DNA of 64,000 bases from IDS-8 sp964491485 (GTDB lineage Bacteria > Pseudomonadota > Gammaproteobacteria > Steroidobacterales > Woeseiaceae). Location: the NCBI GenBank assembly GCA_964491485.1, contig CAZBGV010000004.1:1-64000 (forward strand). Direction: 5' to 3'. Every line of letters starts with the position of its first letter. The first letter of the stretch is position 1. Positions 44,162-52,063 of this stretch are shown here, piece by piece. A program made the translations under genes and the position numbers. The notes under the pieces were generated by a model. The model ran no database searches. It saw only the letters and a program-made list of their open reading frames with translations, and was not told the origin of the DNA.

Positions 44162-45031
44162 ATGACGACTCGCGAAGCCGCTCGCAAATCCTGGGCGGGG
44201 TTCCAGGATGGCGGGCGGCCGTTCCTCAAGATGCATGGCCTGCGCAACCACTTCGTCGTCGTGGACGGCCGCGACCAGCCGTTCGCGCCGCAGGTAGAGG
44301 AAATCGTGCGCATCTGCGATGGCGAGATCGGCGTGGGCTGCGACCAGCTGGTCGCGATGGAGCCGCCGCCCGACGGCGGCGCCACCGCCGGACTGAAGTT
44401 CTGGAACCGCGATGGCAGCGAGGCGGAGGCCTGCGGCAATGCGACCCGCTGCGCCGCCTGGTTGCTGCTGGAAGAGACGGGTGCCGACGAGGTCGTGCTC
44501 GCCACGCGCGGAGGGCACCTGCAGTGCCGGCGTGCCGGCCGCGAGCGGGTGAGCGTGGGGATGGGGCGCATCGGCACGGACTGGCGCGAGATCCCGCTGG
44601 CCGAGGCGCGCGACACCTGCCACCTCGATATCGCCGCCGGCCCGCTGCGCGATCCCGCGGCGCTCTCGGTCGGCAATCCGCATCTCGTCTTCTTCGTCGA
44701 TGACGTCGCGGCGATCGATCTCGCCGGCCTCGCCCCCGCGCTCCAGGCGGATCCGCTGTTCCCCGAGCAGGTCAACGTCGGCGTGGCGCAGATGCTTGCG
44801 CCGGAGCGCCTGCGGCTGCGCGTCTACGAGCGCGGCGCCGGCATCACGCAGGCCTGCGGCAGCAACGCCTGCGCGGCGGCGTTCGCCGCCGTGTGGCGCG
44901 GGCTGACGGACGCCCGCGCGCTCGCCGTCGAGCTGCCGGGCGGCGAGCTCGACATCGAGATTCTCGCGGACGGTTCGGCCGTCATGACCGGGCCGGTCGC
45001 GTTCTGTTTCAGCGGGTATCTGCCGCGCTGA
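44162..45031 (+). CDS. dapF: diaminopimelate epimerase
   Basis: 289 aa. It converts LL- to meso-diaminopimelate for lysine and peptidoglycan synthesis. Both catalytic cysteines are present: EACGNATRCAAW (about residue 96) and ITQACGSNACAAAF (about 236). NPHLVFFVDD and GVGCDQLVAME are conserved. The signatures are not those of typical gammaproteobacterial DapF: the N-terminal motif is KMHGLRNHFVVVDGRD and the Cys motifs carry NATRC and SNACA. Such variants are usual in Alphaproteobacteria, so this gene may have been acquired. It has no lysA or xerC beside it, unlike many dapF loci. It diverges from the S9 peptidase. Confidence 0.9.
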   Translation: MTTREAARKSWAGFQDGGRPFLKMHGLRNHFVVVDGRDQPFAPQVEEIVRICDGEIGVGCDQLVAMEPPPDGGATAGLKFWNRDGSEAEACGNATRCAAWLLLEETGADEVVLATRGGHLQCRRAGRERVSVGMGRIGTDWREIPLAEARDTCHLDIAAGPLRDPAALSVGNPHLVFFVDDVAAIDLAGLAPALQADPLFPEQVNVGVAQMLAPERLRLRVYERGAGITQACGSNACAAAFAAVWRGLTDARALAVELPGGELDIEILADGSAVMTGPVAFCFSGYLPR

Positions 45032-45206
45032 GCTCATCCAGGGAAGCTCCGCACGGCAGTGCAGGCTTCCTTGCGGAGCGCGGGGCGCCGCGCGGGCCGC
45101 GCAGAAGACGAACGGCGCGGGAGCCGGGGCGAAGCTATGTTTCGGTGTGCGTACGCTGCCCGAGTCCAGGATCACTTGTCGCGGCACGGCCAGGGAGAAT
45201 GCAGAA

Positions 45207-45863
45207 ATGGAATTCGTATCGGGATCGACCATTGCACGCAGCTTGCCGGTTCTCGTGCTGCTCGCCGGCGGCGCGGCGCACGGCGCCGGCTTCGACATCC
45301 CGCGCGTGTCCCTGACGCCGATCGGCGGCTACACCTTCGGCGGCGAATTCGAGGACGCAGCGGGCGATCTCTCGGTCGAAGTCGACGATGCCGCGCACTT
45401 CGGCCTCATCCTGAATTTCCGCGAATCCGCGCGCACCCAGTGGGAAATTTTCTACGCGCTCGAGCAAACGGAGGCCGACGTGTCGGAGCTCCCGTCAGGC
45501 GGTGGCGCGGATACCATGGATCTCGACATCCAGTACCTTCAGGCCGGCGGCACCTACGTTGCCGAAGGGCGCACGGCACGGCCCTTTCTCGCCGCGACCG
45601 TCGGCGTGACCCGTTTCGACCCCGATCCGTTGCGCTTCGATTCCGAGAACTTCTTCTCATTCGGGCTCAGCGCCGGCTGGCAGCTCCAGCCGACCGACCG
45701 GTTGGGCCTGCGCCTCGAGGCCCGATTGCTCGGCACCTTCCTCGACTCCGACACCGCGCTCTTCTGCCGCACCGGCCCGGACAGGAACATCTGCGCCATC
45801 CGGGCCGACAGCCAGATGTACTGGCAGGTCCAGACCTCCCTCGGCCTCATCTTCCGCTTCTGA
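45207..45863 (+). CDS. outer-membrane beta-barrel protein, OmpW/porin-like
   Basis: 218 aa from ATG 45207, chosen for the signal peptide that follows (SLPVLVLLAGGAAHGAG) and AGGGAG upstream. The mature part alternates short amphipathic strands: VSLTPIGGYTFGGEF, HFGLILNFRESARTQWEIFY, YLQAGGTYVAEGRTARPFL, FSFGLSAGWQLQPTDRLGLR, and it ends QTSLGLIFRF with the terminal Phe typical of Bam-assembled barrels. An eight-stranded barrel is likely. One Cys pair occurs near FCRTGPDRNICAI. Its role is unknown, perhaps structural or a small channel. Confidence 0.8.
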   Translation: MEFVSGSTIARSLPVLVLLAGGAAHGAGFDIPRVSLTPIGGYTFGGEFEDAAGDLSVEVDDAAHFGLILNFRESARTQWEIFYALEQTEADVSELPSGGGADTMDLDIQYLQAGGTYVAEGRTARPFLAATVGVTRFDPDPLRFDSENFFSFGLSAGWQLQPTDRLGLRLEARLLGTFLDSDTALFCRTGPDRNICAIRADSQMYWQVQTSLGLIFRF

Positions 45864-45880
45864 CCGCCCGCCGCCGCCCC

Positions 45881-46032
45881 CCGTAGGAGCCCGCCATGCG
45901 GGCGACCGAACGAAGGCACGTACCACGAACGAAGGCACGCTCGCGCCTCAGCATCGTTCACGCACGGCACCATCGAAAACAGGCGGATGCCACGAATCGG
46001 ATCGCAGGTCGCCCGCATGGCGGGCTCCTACG
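45881..46032. repeat. inverted pair of palindromic REP-like repeats, about 100 bp apart
   Basis: Forward copy CCGTAGGAGCCCGCCATGCG-GGCGACC at 45881-45907 and its reverse complement at about 46006-46032. They sit between the convergent outer-membrane-protein and dgcA genes, where they could end transcription from both sides. Confidence 0.8.
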
Positions 46033-46083
46033 GGGCGCGGCTCCGCCTGGCGCAGGCGGCAAACGTGCGTGAAGAGGAAGGGG

Positions 46084-47058
46084 TCAGCCCCAGAGGGCGG
46101 GCTCGGGCGGGTCGATGGACGTGCCGCGGTAGGTGAGCGGCGGGTCGCGGTCGGTGACCTGGAACAGGGGTCCGTCGAGGTCGACGAAGCGGCAGTACTG
46201 CGCGGGCAGCATCGCGGGCGCCATCGCGAGCGAGGAGCCGAGCATGTTGCCGACCATGAGCTCGAGGCCGCGCGCGCGGCACTGCTCGACCATGCGCATC
46301 GCCTCCGTGAGCCCGCCGCACTTGTCGAGCTTGATGTTGATCATGCCGTACCGCCTGGCGCAGTACTCGAGGTGCTCGCTGCTCTGGCACGATTCGTCCG
46401 CGCACAGCGTGATCGCGTAATGGCGCCCGGCGAGCGCGCCATCGCCGCCCGCCGGCAGCGGCTGCTCCAGCATCGCGATGCGGTTGTCGGCCAGCACCGG
46501 CTCCAGCTCGTCCAGCAGCGCCAGGTTCCACGAGCCGTTCGCGTCGATGACGATCTCCGCGTCCGGGCGCGCGCCCCGGATGGCACGGATCTTCTCCGCC
46601 GTGTCCTTTGCGTCGAGCTTCACCTTCAGCACCGGGCACGCGGCGCGCTGGCGCGCCTCCGCGGCCATGTGCGCCGCCGTGCCGAGGCTCAGCGTGTACA
46701 CGGTCGTCATCGCGTTTACCGGCACCTGCAGCAGATCCCATACGCGCACGCCTTCGCGTTTCGCCCGCAGGTCCCAAAGTGCGCAGTCGAGCGCGTTGCG
46801 CGCGCCGCCCGGCCCGAGCAGCCGTTGCAGCCCCTCGTTGTCGATGCCGCTTTCCACCTCGCGCTGCACGGAGCGCAGTGCGGCGCTCATCGTGTCGATC
46901 GTTTCGCCGCGATAGGAGACGCCGAGCGCCTCGCCGCGTCCACGGTGCGCGCCGTCGCTGACGACCGCGGTCAGCGTGGTGATCCCGGTGACGCGGTCGC
47001 GCGCGGTGACGAAAGGCTCCCGCAGCTTCCACGCGTCGATCTCGAGCGCGAGCTTCAT
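46084..47058 (-). CDS. dgcA: dipeptide epimerase / N-acetyl-D-glutamate racemase DgcA-like (enolase superfamily)
   Basis: 324 aa from ATG 47058. Enolase-superfamily motifs: the catalytic Lys in VLKVKLDAKD (KxK, about residue 149), metal ligands Asp, Glu and Asp in IVIDANGSWNL, MLEQPLP and LCADESCQ, and the second catalytic Lys in GMINIKLDKCGG. This matches L-Ala-D/L-Glu epimerases. Because the partner gene is DUF1611/DgcN, the D-glutamate role (racemising N-acetyl-D-Glu) is favoured over dipeptide epimerisation. It is coupled to dgcN by a 4-nt overlap. It ends 51 nt before the inverted repeat pair. Confidence 0.85.
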   Translation of the reverse strand: MKLALEIDAWKLREPFVTARDRVTGITTLTAVVSDGAHRGRGEALGVSYRGETIDTMSAALRSVQREVESGIDNEGLQRLLGPGGARNALDCALWDLRAKREGVRVWDLLQVPVNAMTTVYTLSLGTAAHMAAEARQRAACPVLKVKLDAKDTAEKIRAIRGARPDAEIVIDANGSWNLALLDELEPVLADNRIAMLEQPLPAGGDGALAGRHYAITLCADESCQSSEHLEYCARRYGMINIKLDKCGGLTEAMRMVEQCRARGLELMVGNMLGSSLAMAPAMLPAQYCRFVDLDGPLFQVTDRDPPLTYRGTSIDPPEPALWG

Positions 47059-48071
47059 GCCGCGCGATCCTCGAGCAACGCGTCCACGAGGCGCCCCACG
47101 CCGGTCGCCACGGGATCGACCGCCGGCAGGCCCGTCTGCTGCTCGGCCTCCTCCAGCGCCGCCTGCCGCTCCGCCGCGCCGAGGTCCGCCGTGTTCAGGC
47201 TGATGCCGATCACGCGCGGCGCGGCGTGCGTGAGCAGCGCGAGCTCGAGGTAACGGTCGATGTAATAAGTGAGCGGCGGCACGCGGAACCCGGAGTAGCA
47301 CTCGATCTCGGTGCGCCGCACGTCGTGGCACAGCACCATCGCGTCCGGCTGCGAGCCGTGCACCAGCCCGACCGTCACCGCGGCGTACGCCGGATGCAAT
47401 ATCGAGCCCTGTCCTTCGATCACGTCCCAGTGCTCCGGCGCGCTGTCGGGCGACAGGAGCTCCGCCGCCCCGGCGAGGAAATCGGATACGACCGCATCCA
47501 TGGGAATGCCGCCGCCGGCGATCAGTATGCCGGTCTGGCCGGTCGCGCGGAACGTCGCCGCCACGCCGCGCGCCGCGAGCTCGCGCTCGATCGCGAGCGC
47601 GGTGTACTTCTTGCCGACGCAGCAGTCCGTACCGACCGTCAACAGCCGTCGGCCGCTGCGCCGCCGCCCTGTTGCGATCGGAATATCCGGCGGCGGCACG
47701 CGTACGTCGACCAGCCGGCGCCCGGTCTCGCGCGCCACGCGGGCGAGCGTTTCGTTGGACGCGAGCCGGGTGTGCAGCCCGCTGACGATGTCGAGCCCCG
47801 CGCGCATCGCGTCCACGAGCGTCGCGAGCCACGCCGGCTCGAGCTTGCCGCCGAAAGCGGCGACGCCGATCACCAGGCTCCGCGCGCCGGCCGCCACGGC
47901 ATCCGCGGGCCGCAGGTCGGGCAGCCCGAGGTCGACGCCGCAGCCCGGATACCGCAGCTGCCCGGCGCAGAGCTCCGGGCGCCAGTGCACGAGGCCGAGT
48001 CCCGTCTTGGCGTCGCTGCGATGGGGCGTGGCGCCAAGAAAGACGAGATACGGAGTCGCGATCTCCTGCAT
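47055..48071 (-). CDS. dgcN: DUF1611 family protein, D-glutamate N-acetyltransferase DgcN-like
   Basis: 338 aa from ATG 48071; the upstream open frame lacks homology. The N-terminal domain has LVFLGATPHRSDAKTGLG and IVSGLHTRLASNETL. The P-loop-like C-terminal domain has TVGTDCCVGKKYTALAIE, GQTGILIAGGGIPMDAVVSD, VIEGQGSILHPAYAAVTVG and GISLNTADLG. These are the DUF1611 signatures. In the described D-glutamate route, DgcN N-acetylates D-Glu and DgcA then racemises the product. It lies 13 nt after the N-acyl-D-amino-acid deacylase, making a three-gene operon for D-amino acid use. Confidence 0.87.
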   Translation of the reverse strand: MQEIATPYLVFLGATPHRSDAKTGLGLVHWRPELCAGQLRYPGCGVDLGLPDLRPADAVAAGARSLVIGVAAFGGKLEPAWLATLVDAMRAGLDIVSGLHTRLASNETLARVARETGRRLVDVRVPPPDIPIATGRRRSGRRLLTVGTDCCVGKKYTALAIERELAARGVAATFRATGQTGILIAGGGIPMDAVVSDFLAGAAELLSPDSAPEHWDVIEGQGSILHPAYAAVTVGLVHGSQPDAMVLCHDVRRTEIECYSGFRVPPLTYYIDRYLELALLTHAAPRVIGISLNTADLGAAERQAALEEAEQQTGLPAVDPVATGVGRLVDALLEDRAA

Positions 48072-48084
48072 TGCGGCCCGCGCG

Positions 48085-49626
48085 CTACCGGCGCGTGATG
48101 ATGGCGCCCGGATGTGCGCCGGTGGCCCGCCCGTCCTCGAACACCGGCACGCCGCCGACCCACACGGCGGCAATGCCTTCCGACAGGCGCTGCGGCTCCT
48201 CGGGCGTGGCCCGGTCGATCACTGTCTGCGGGTCGAACAGCACGAGGTCCGCCACCGCGCCCTCGCGCAGCATGCCGCGGTCGCTGAAGCCCATATGCGC
48301 GGCCGCAAGTCCGGTCATCCGGTGTACGGCTTCCTCGAGCCCGAGCAGGTGTTGCTCGCGCACGTAGCGCCCGAGCACGCGCGTGAATGCGCCGCGCGCC
48401 CGCGGATGGAGATCGTCGAGGGCACCGTCCGTGCAGATGTTGCTGTGCGGCCAGGCGAGCAGCTGCTCGATGTCCGCGGTCTGCATGCTGGTGCCGATGA
48501 TCGAGTCCGCGCCCTCCCCGGTCTCCTCTTCCATCGTCACCGAAGCGCGCGCGAGCTGCATGAACGTCGTGGCGGGCTCTTCGCCGCGCGCCTCTGCGAT
48601 CTCCGCCAGCGATCTGCCGACCAGCGACGGGTCCGGGTCGAACTGGGTCATCCAGATGCCGTCGGGCGGCGCGATCTGGTCGAGGGCCTCCTGGATCGCC
48701 GCGAGATCCGTGTAATCGCGCTTCGGCAGCAGCACCATCAGGTTGGACTGCCAGTATTCGTACGGGTAGATGTCGGCGGTGATGTCGATGCCCTCGGCGC
48801 GCGCGGCATCGAGCTTCGCGATGGTCTGCGGCGCCTGGCCCCACAGGCGCTTCATCGCGAGCTTGATGTGCGACACCTGCACCGGCATGCCCGTCACCCG
48901 GCCGATCTCGATGATTTCGTCGATCGCCTGCTCGAACCAGCGGTCTTCGCTGCGGACGTGGCTGATGTAGCGGCCGCCGGCCGCGGCCGCGACCCTGGCG
49001 AGCGCGAGCACCTCGGACGGATCGGAATAAATGCCCGGATCGTACTCGAGCCCGGTCGACAGCCCGAGCGCACCCGCGGCGAGCTCCTGCTCGAGCAGGC
49101 GGGCCATCTCGGCAACCTCCGCCTCCGTGGCCTTGCGCCGGAAGTCGTCTCCCATCACCTGCGAACGAAGCGTGTTGTGCCCGACATACGAGGCGACGTT
49201 CACCGCCACCGGCGCGCTGCGCCGGTGCGCGAAGTAGTCGGCGAGCGGCAGCTCCGAGCCGCCGTCCTGCCCGAGAACGACGGTCGTGATGCCCTGGCTG
49301 ACGTCGGGCAGCGCGTCCGGCTGCTCGTCGAGATCGCGGCCCGCGTGGCTGTGGGTGTCGATGAAGCCCGGCGCGAGCACCAGCCCGTGCGCGTCGTACA
49401 CGACGTCGCCGGGCCCCGCGTCGAGCTCGCCGATCGCGACAATGCGCCCTTCGGACACCCGCAGGTCGCCCGCGAAGGCCGGGGCTCCCGTGCCGTCGAC
49501 GATGCGCGCGTTCTCGATCAGGAGGGTCTCGGGCGCGTCCGCGCTGCGTCCGGGGTCCGGCGTGCACGCCGATGCGGCGAGCAGCATGGCGCAAACGGAA
49601 GCGACGAGAAGCGTGCGGCGTGTCAT
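48085..49626 (-). CDS. N-acyl-D-amino-acid deacylase family lipoprotein
   Basis: 513 aa. ATG 49626 starts a lipoprotein signal ending LAASAC (Cys21). It belongs to the amidohydrolase superfamily, D-aminoacylase branch: FIDTHSHAGRDLD (metal HxH), GALGLSTGLEYDPG (family signature), YISHVRSEDRW, PVQVSHIKLAMK, ICTDGALDDLHPRARGAFTR near the end. It hydrolyses N-acyl-D-amino acids and would supply free D-amino acids in the periplasm. As first gene of the operon with dgcN and dgcA it fits scavenging of D-residues from peptidoglycan or bacterial peptides. It diverges from the second S9 peptidase across about 160 bp. Confidence 0.9.
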   Translation of the reverse strand: MTRRTLLVASVCAMLLAASACTPDPGRSADAPETLLIENARIVDGTGAPAFAGDLRVSEGRIVAIGELDAGPGDVVYDAHGLVLAPGFIDTHSHAGRDLDEQPDALPDVSQGITTVVLGQDGGSELPLADYFAHRRSAPVAVNVASYVGHNTLRSQVMGDDFRRKATEAEVAEMARLLEQELAAGALGLSTGLEYDPGIYSDPSEVLALARVAAAAGGRYISHVRSEDRWFEQAIDEIIEIGRVTGMPVQVSHIKLAMKRLWGQAPQTIAKLDAARAEGIDITADIYPYEYWQSNLMVLLPKRDYTDLAAIQEALDQIAPPDGIWMTQFDPDPSLVGRSLAEIAEARGEEPATTFMQLARASVTMEEETGEGADSIIGTSMQTADIEQLLAWPHSNICTDGALDDLHPRARGAFTRVLGRYVREQHLLGLEEAVHRMTGLAAAHMGFSDRGMLREGAVADLVLFDPQTVIDRATPEEPQRLSEGIAAVWVGGVPVFEDGRATGAHPGAIITRR

Positions 49627-49694
49627 CGGCGGCGTCGGGTCCTTGAAAAGTGGCCGTATTGGAACACGCCGGACCCGGAGCACGGCAGGGAATT

Positions 49695-49703
49695 CACAAT
49701 GTG
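49695..49703. promoter_or_regulatory. candidate operator CACAATGTG upstream of an S9 peptidase
   Basis: TTCACAATGTG lies 85 nt before the S9 peptidase start and about 70 nt from the divergent deacylase start. It has the same 9-bp palindrome as two TonB receptor upstream regions, but without the CGGGCT extension. Confidence 0.25.
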
Positions 49704-49787
49704 CAATCGCGTTGTCCCTGCCGGGCCGCCGGGTTAGGTTCGGGCCGGGCGCCTGCCCGACCCGAAGCAACGTCACCTGGAAGAAAC

Positions 49788-51920
49788 ATGAGCAGCCACC
49801 CGCCACGTTTTCCTGCAGGACCCGCCGGTCCGCTCTCGTATCGACGTTTCGTCGCGCTGTCGTTCGCGCTCGCCGCCGCCGCTGCCGTGCCGGCCGCCGC
49901 CGCGGAACGCCGCCCGGTCACGCTGGACGACATCGAGCGCGTGCAGGACGTGGGGCGTCCGGCGATATCGCCCGACGGGCGCCACGTGGCTTTCACGCTC
50001 GACGGCCGGATCCACGTCGTGCCGAGGGCCGGCGGCGAGCCGCGGCCGCTGACGATCCCGGGCTCGGATGCCTCGGCGCCGCGCTGGAGCCGCGACGGCA
50101 AATTCCTTTATTTCGCGTCGGACCGCTCCGGCTCGCGGCAGCTCTGGAAACTGCCGGTCGCGACCTTCGGCGAGGCGCTGCCGGTTACCGACGTCGAGGG
50201 CGGCGTCGGCGCGTTCCGCTTCTCGCCCGACGAGCGTTACCTGCTGCTTACCTTCGACGACGAGAACCGGCCGGGCAGCCGCCCCCCCGATGACGAGGAG
50301 AGCGAGGACGAGGAGTCGGGCCCGTTCGTCATCGATCGCCTGCAGTTCAAGGAAGACGCGGGGCAGGGTTATCTCACCGCGCGTCCTTCGGATCACCTCT
50401 ATCTCTACGACCTCACGACGCGCGAGCTCCGGCAGCTGACGCGCGGCGAGTATTCCGAAAGCGAAGCGGAGTTTTCACCGGACGGCAGGACGATCGTCTT
50501 CGTGAGCAACCGGCAGGGCGACCCGGACGCGAGCTATCGTACGGACCTCTGGGCGGTCGCGGTCGACGGCAGGGCCGCGCCGCGCCGGCTCACGCACGGC
50601 GACGACGTGAAGAGCCGGCCGCAGTGGAGCCCGGACGGGCGCTGGATTGCCTACGTGACGGCCGTCGACGGCGTGTACGGGATCGAGCGGCTTGCCGTGA
50701 TCCCGGCCGCGGGCGGCGAGCCGCGCGTGCTCACCGGGCCGCTCGACCGCTGGGTGCGCGACTTCCGCTTTTCGCCGGACGGCAAGTGGATCTGGTTCGC
50801 CTTCGACAACCACGGCGCGCGCCATCTCGCGCGCGTGCGGCTGGCCGACGGGCGGATCGAGAGCATGGTCGAAGGCGATCGCGTGATCTCCGCGTTCGAC
50901 ATCGACGGTTCCGGCAACGTCGTCGTGCGCGCCAACGGCGCGAACGACGCGTCCGACCTGTACCGGGTGCGCCGCGGCGACCTCGAGCGCCTGACGAACG
51001 TGAATGCCGGCTGGTTCGATTCCGTCCTGCTCGGCAGGAAATCGCACGTCTCGTTCGAAAGCGAGGACGGCACGGTCGTCGAAGCGTTCATTACGACGCC
51101 GCCGGACTACGTGGAAGGGCGGCGCTACCCGACGGTCCTCAAGATCCACGGCGGGCCGGTCGGGCAGGTCGAGTGGGGTTACGACTTCGGCACGCAGTAC
51201 CTCGCGGCGGCGGGATACGTGGTCGTCGAGCCGAATCCGCGCGGCTCGACCGGGCGCGGGCAGGATTTCGTCAACGCCATCTACCGCCTGTGGGGCATCA
51301 CCGACTACGCGGACGTCATCGCGGCCGTCGACTACGCGGTCGAGGCGGGCATCGCAGATCCCGAGCGCCTCGCCGTGACCGGCTATTCCTACGGCGGTTA
51401 CATGACGAACGTGGTCATCACGCGGACCGATCGCTTCAAGGCCGCCGTCTCCGGCGCCGGCCACTCGTTCATCGCCGCGAATTTCGGCCACGACATCTAC
51501 CAGCGCTGGTATCGCTGGGAGCTTGGCACGCCGTGGGAGAACCGCGAGCTGTACGACCGGCTGTCGCCGATCCTGCACGCGGACAAGGTGGTGACGCCGA
51601 CGCTGTTCATCGGCGGGCGGGTCGATTGGAACGTGCCGATCCTGAACGCGGAGCTGTTCTACCAGGCGTTGAAGACGCGCGGCATCGACACGCGCCTCGT
51701 CGTGTATCCCGGCGCGCACCACGGCGGCTGGGACACGCGCTTCGAAAAGGACTACCTCGAGCGCCTCGTCGACTGGTTCGACCGCCACGTCCGCGGCGTG
51801 TCCACGGCCGCCCGCGCCGACCGCCGCGCGGACGCCGCCGTCGCGCGAGTCGCCGTCGACCGCCGCGTCCGCGATGCGGCGATGGCCGCCCGCTCCGACC
51901 CGGGCACCGGATCGCCGTAG
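49788..51920 (+). CDS. secreted S9 family prolyl-oligopeptidase-like peptidase (2)
   Basis: 710 aa from ATG 49788 (GGAAGAAAC upstream). A signal peptide (FVALSFALAAAAAVPAAAAE) is followed by a PD40 propeller (AISPDGRHVAFTLD, FRFSPDERYLLLTF, WSPDGRWIAYVTAVDG) with an acidic insert DDEESEDEESG near residue 170. The hydrolase domain has Ser in VTGYSYGGYMTN, Asp in GGRVDWNVPILNA and His in YPGAHHGGWDTR. The C-terminal 45 residues are Arg/Ala-rich and disordered-looking, probably extra to the family. Its stop codon TAG is part of the palindromic repeat at 51915-51941. It probably trims imported peptides together with the deacylase operon. Confidence 0.92.
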   Translation: MSSHPPRFPAGPAGPLSYRRFVALSFALAAAAAVPAAAAERRPVTLDDIERVQDVGRPAISPDGRHVAFTLDGRIHVVPRAGGEPRPLTIPGSDASAPRWSRDGKFLYFASDRSGSRQLWKLPVATFGEALPVTDVEGGVGAFRFSPDERYLLLTFDDENRPGSRPPDDEESEDEESGPFVIDRLQFKEDAGQGYLTARPSDHLYLYDLTTRELRQLTRGEYSESEAEFSPDGRTIVFVSNRQGDPDASYRTDLWAVAVDGRAAPRRLTHGDDVKSRPQWSPDGRWIAYVTAVDGVYGIERLAVIPAAGGEPRVLTGPLDRWVRDFRFSPDGKWIWFAFDNHGARHLARVRLADGRIESMVEGDRVISAFDIDGSGNVVVRANGANDASDLYRVRRGDLERLTNVNAGWFDSVLLGRKSHVSFESEDGTVVEAFITTPPDYVEGRRYPTVLKIHGGPVGQVEWGYDFGTQYLAAAGYVVVEPNPRGSTGRGQDFVNAIYRLWGITDYADVIAAVDYAVEAGIADPERLAVTGYSYGGYMTNVVITRTDRFKAAVSGAGHSFIAANFGHDIYQRWYRWELGTPWENRELYDRLSPILHADKVVTPTLFIGGRVDWNVPILNAELFYQALKTRGIDTRLVVYPGAHHGGWDTRFEKDYLERLVDWFDRHVRGVSTAARADRRADAAVARVAVDRRVRDAAMAARSDPGTGSP

Positions 51921-52047
51921 GAGCCCGCCATGCGGGCGACCGCCGCCGGCGGGCCGCCTCACGATCCCGCCCCACGGGCGACCGCCGCCACCGGCCTGCC
52001 TCCCGACCTCGCCCTGCGGGCGACCGCCGCCGGAGGGGCCGGTAGAA
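51915..52047. repeat. palindromic repeat followed by degenerate tandem copies of its tail
   Basis: GTAGGAGCCCGCCATGCGGG-CGAC at 51917-51940 contains the peptidase stop codon. GGGCGACCGCCGCC then recurs three times at intervals of about 42 bp (near 51934, 51976 and 52018). This looks like local amplification of the repeat's right half. It ends just before the TPR-sulfotransferase ATG at 52064. Confidence 0.65.
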
Positions 52048-52063
52048 TCCCCGCCAGCAGCCC

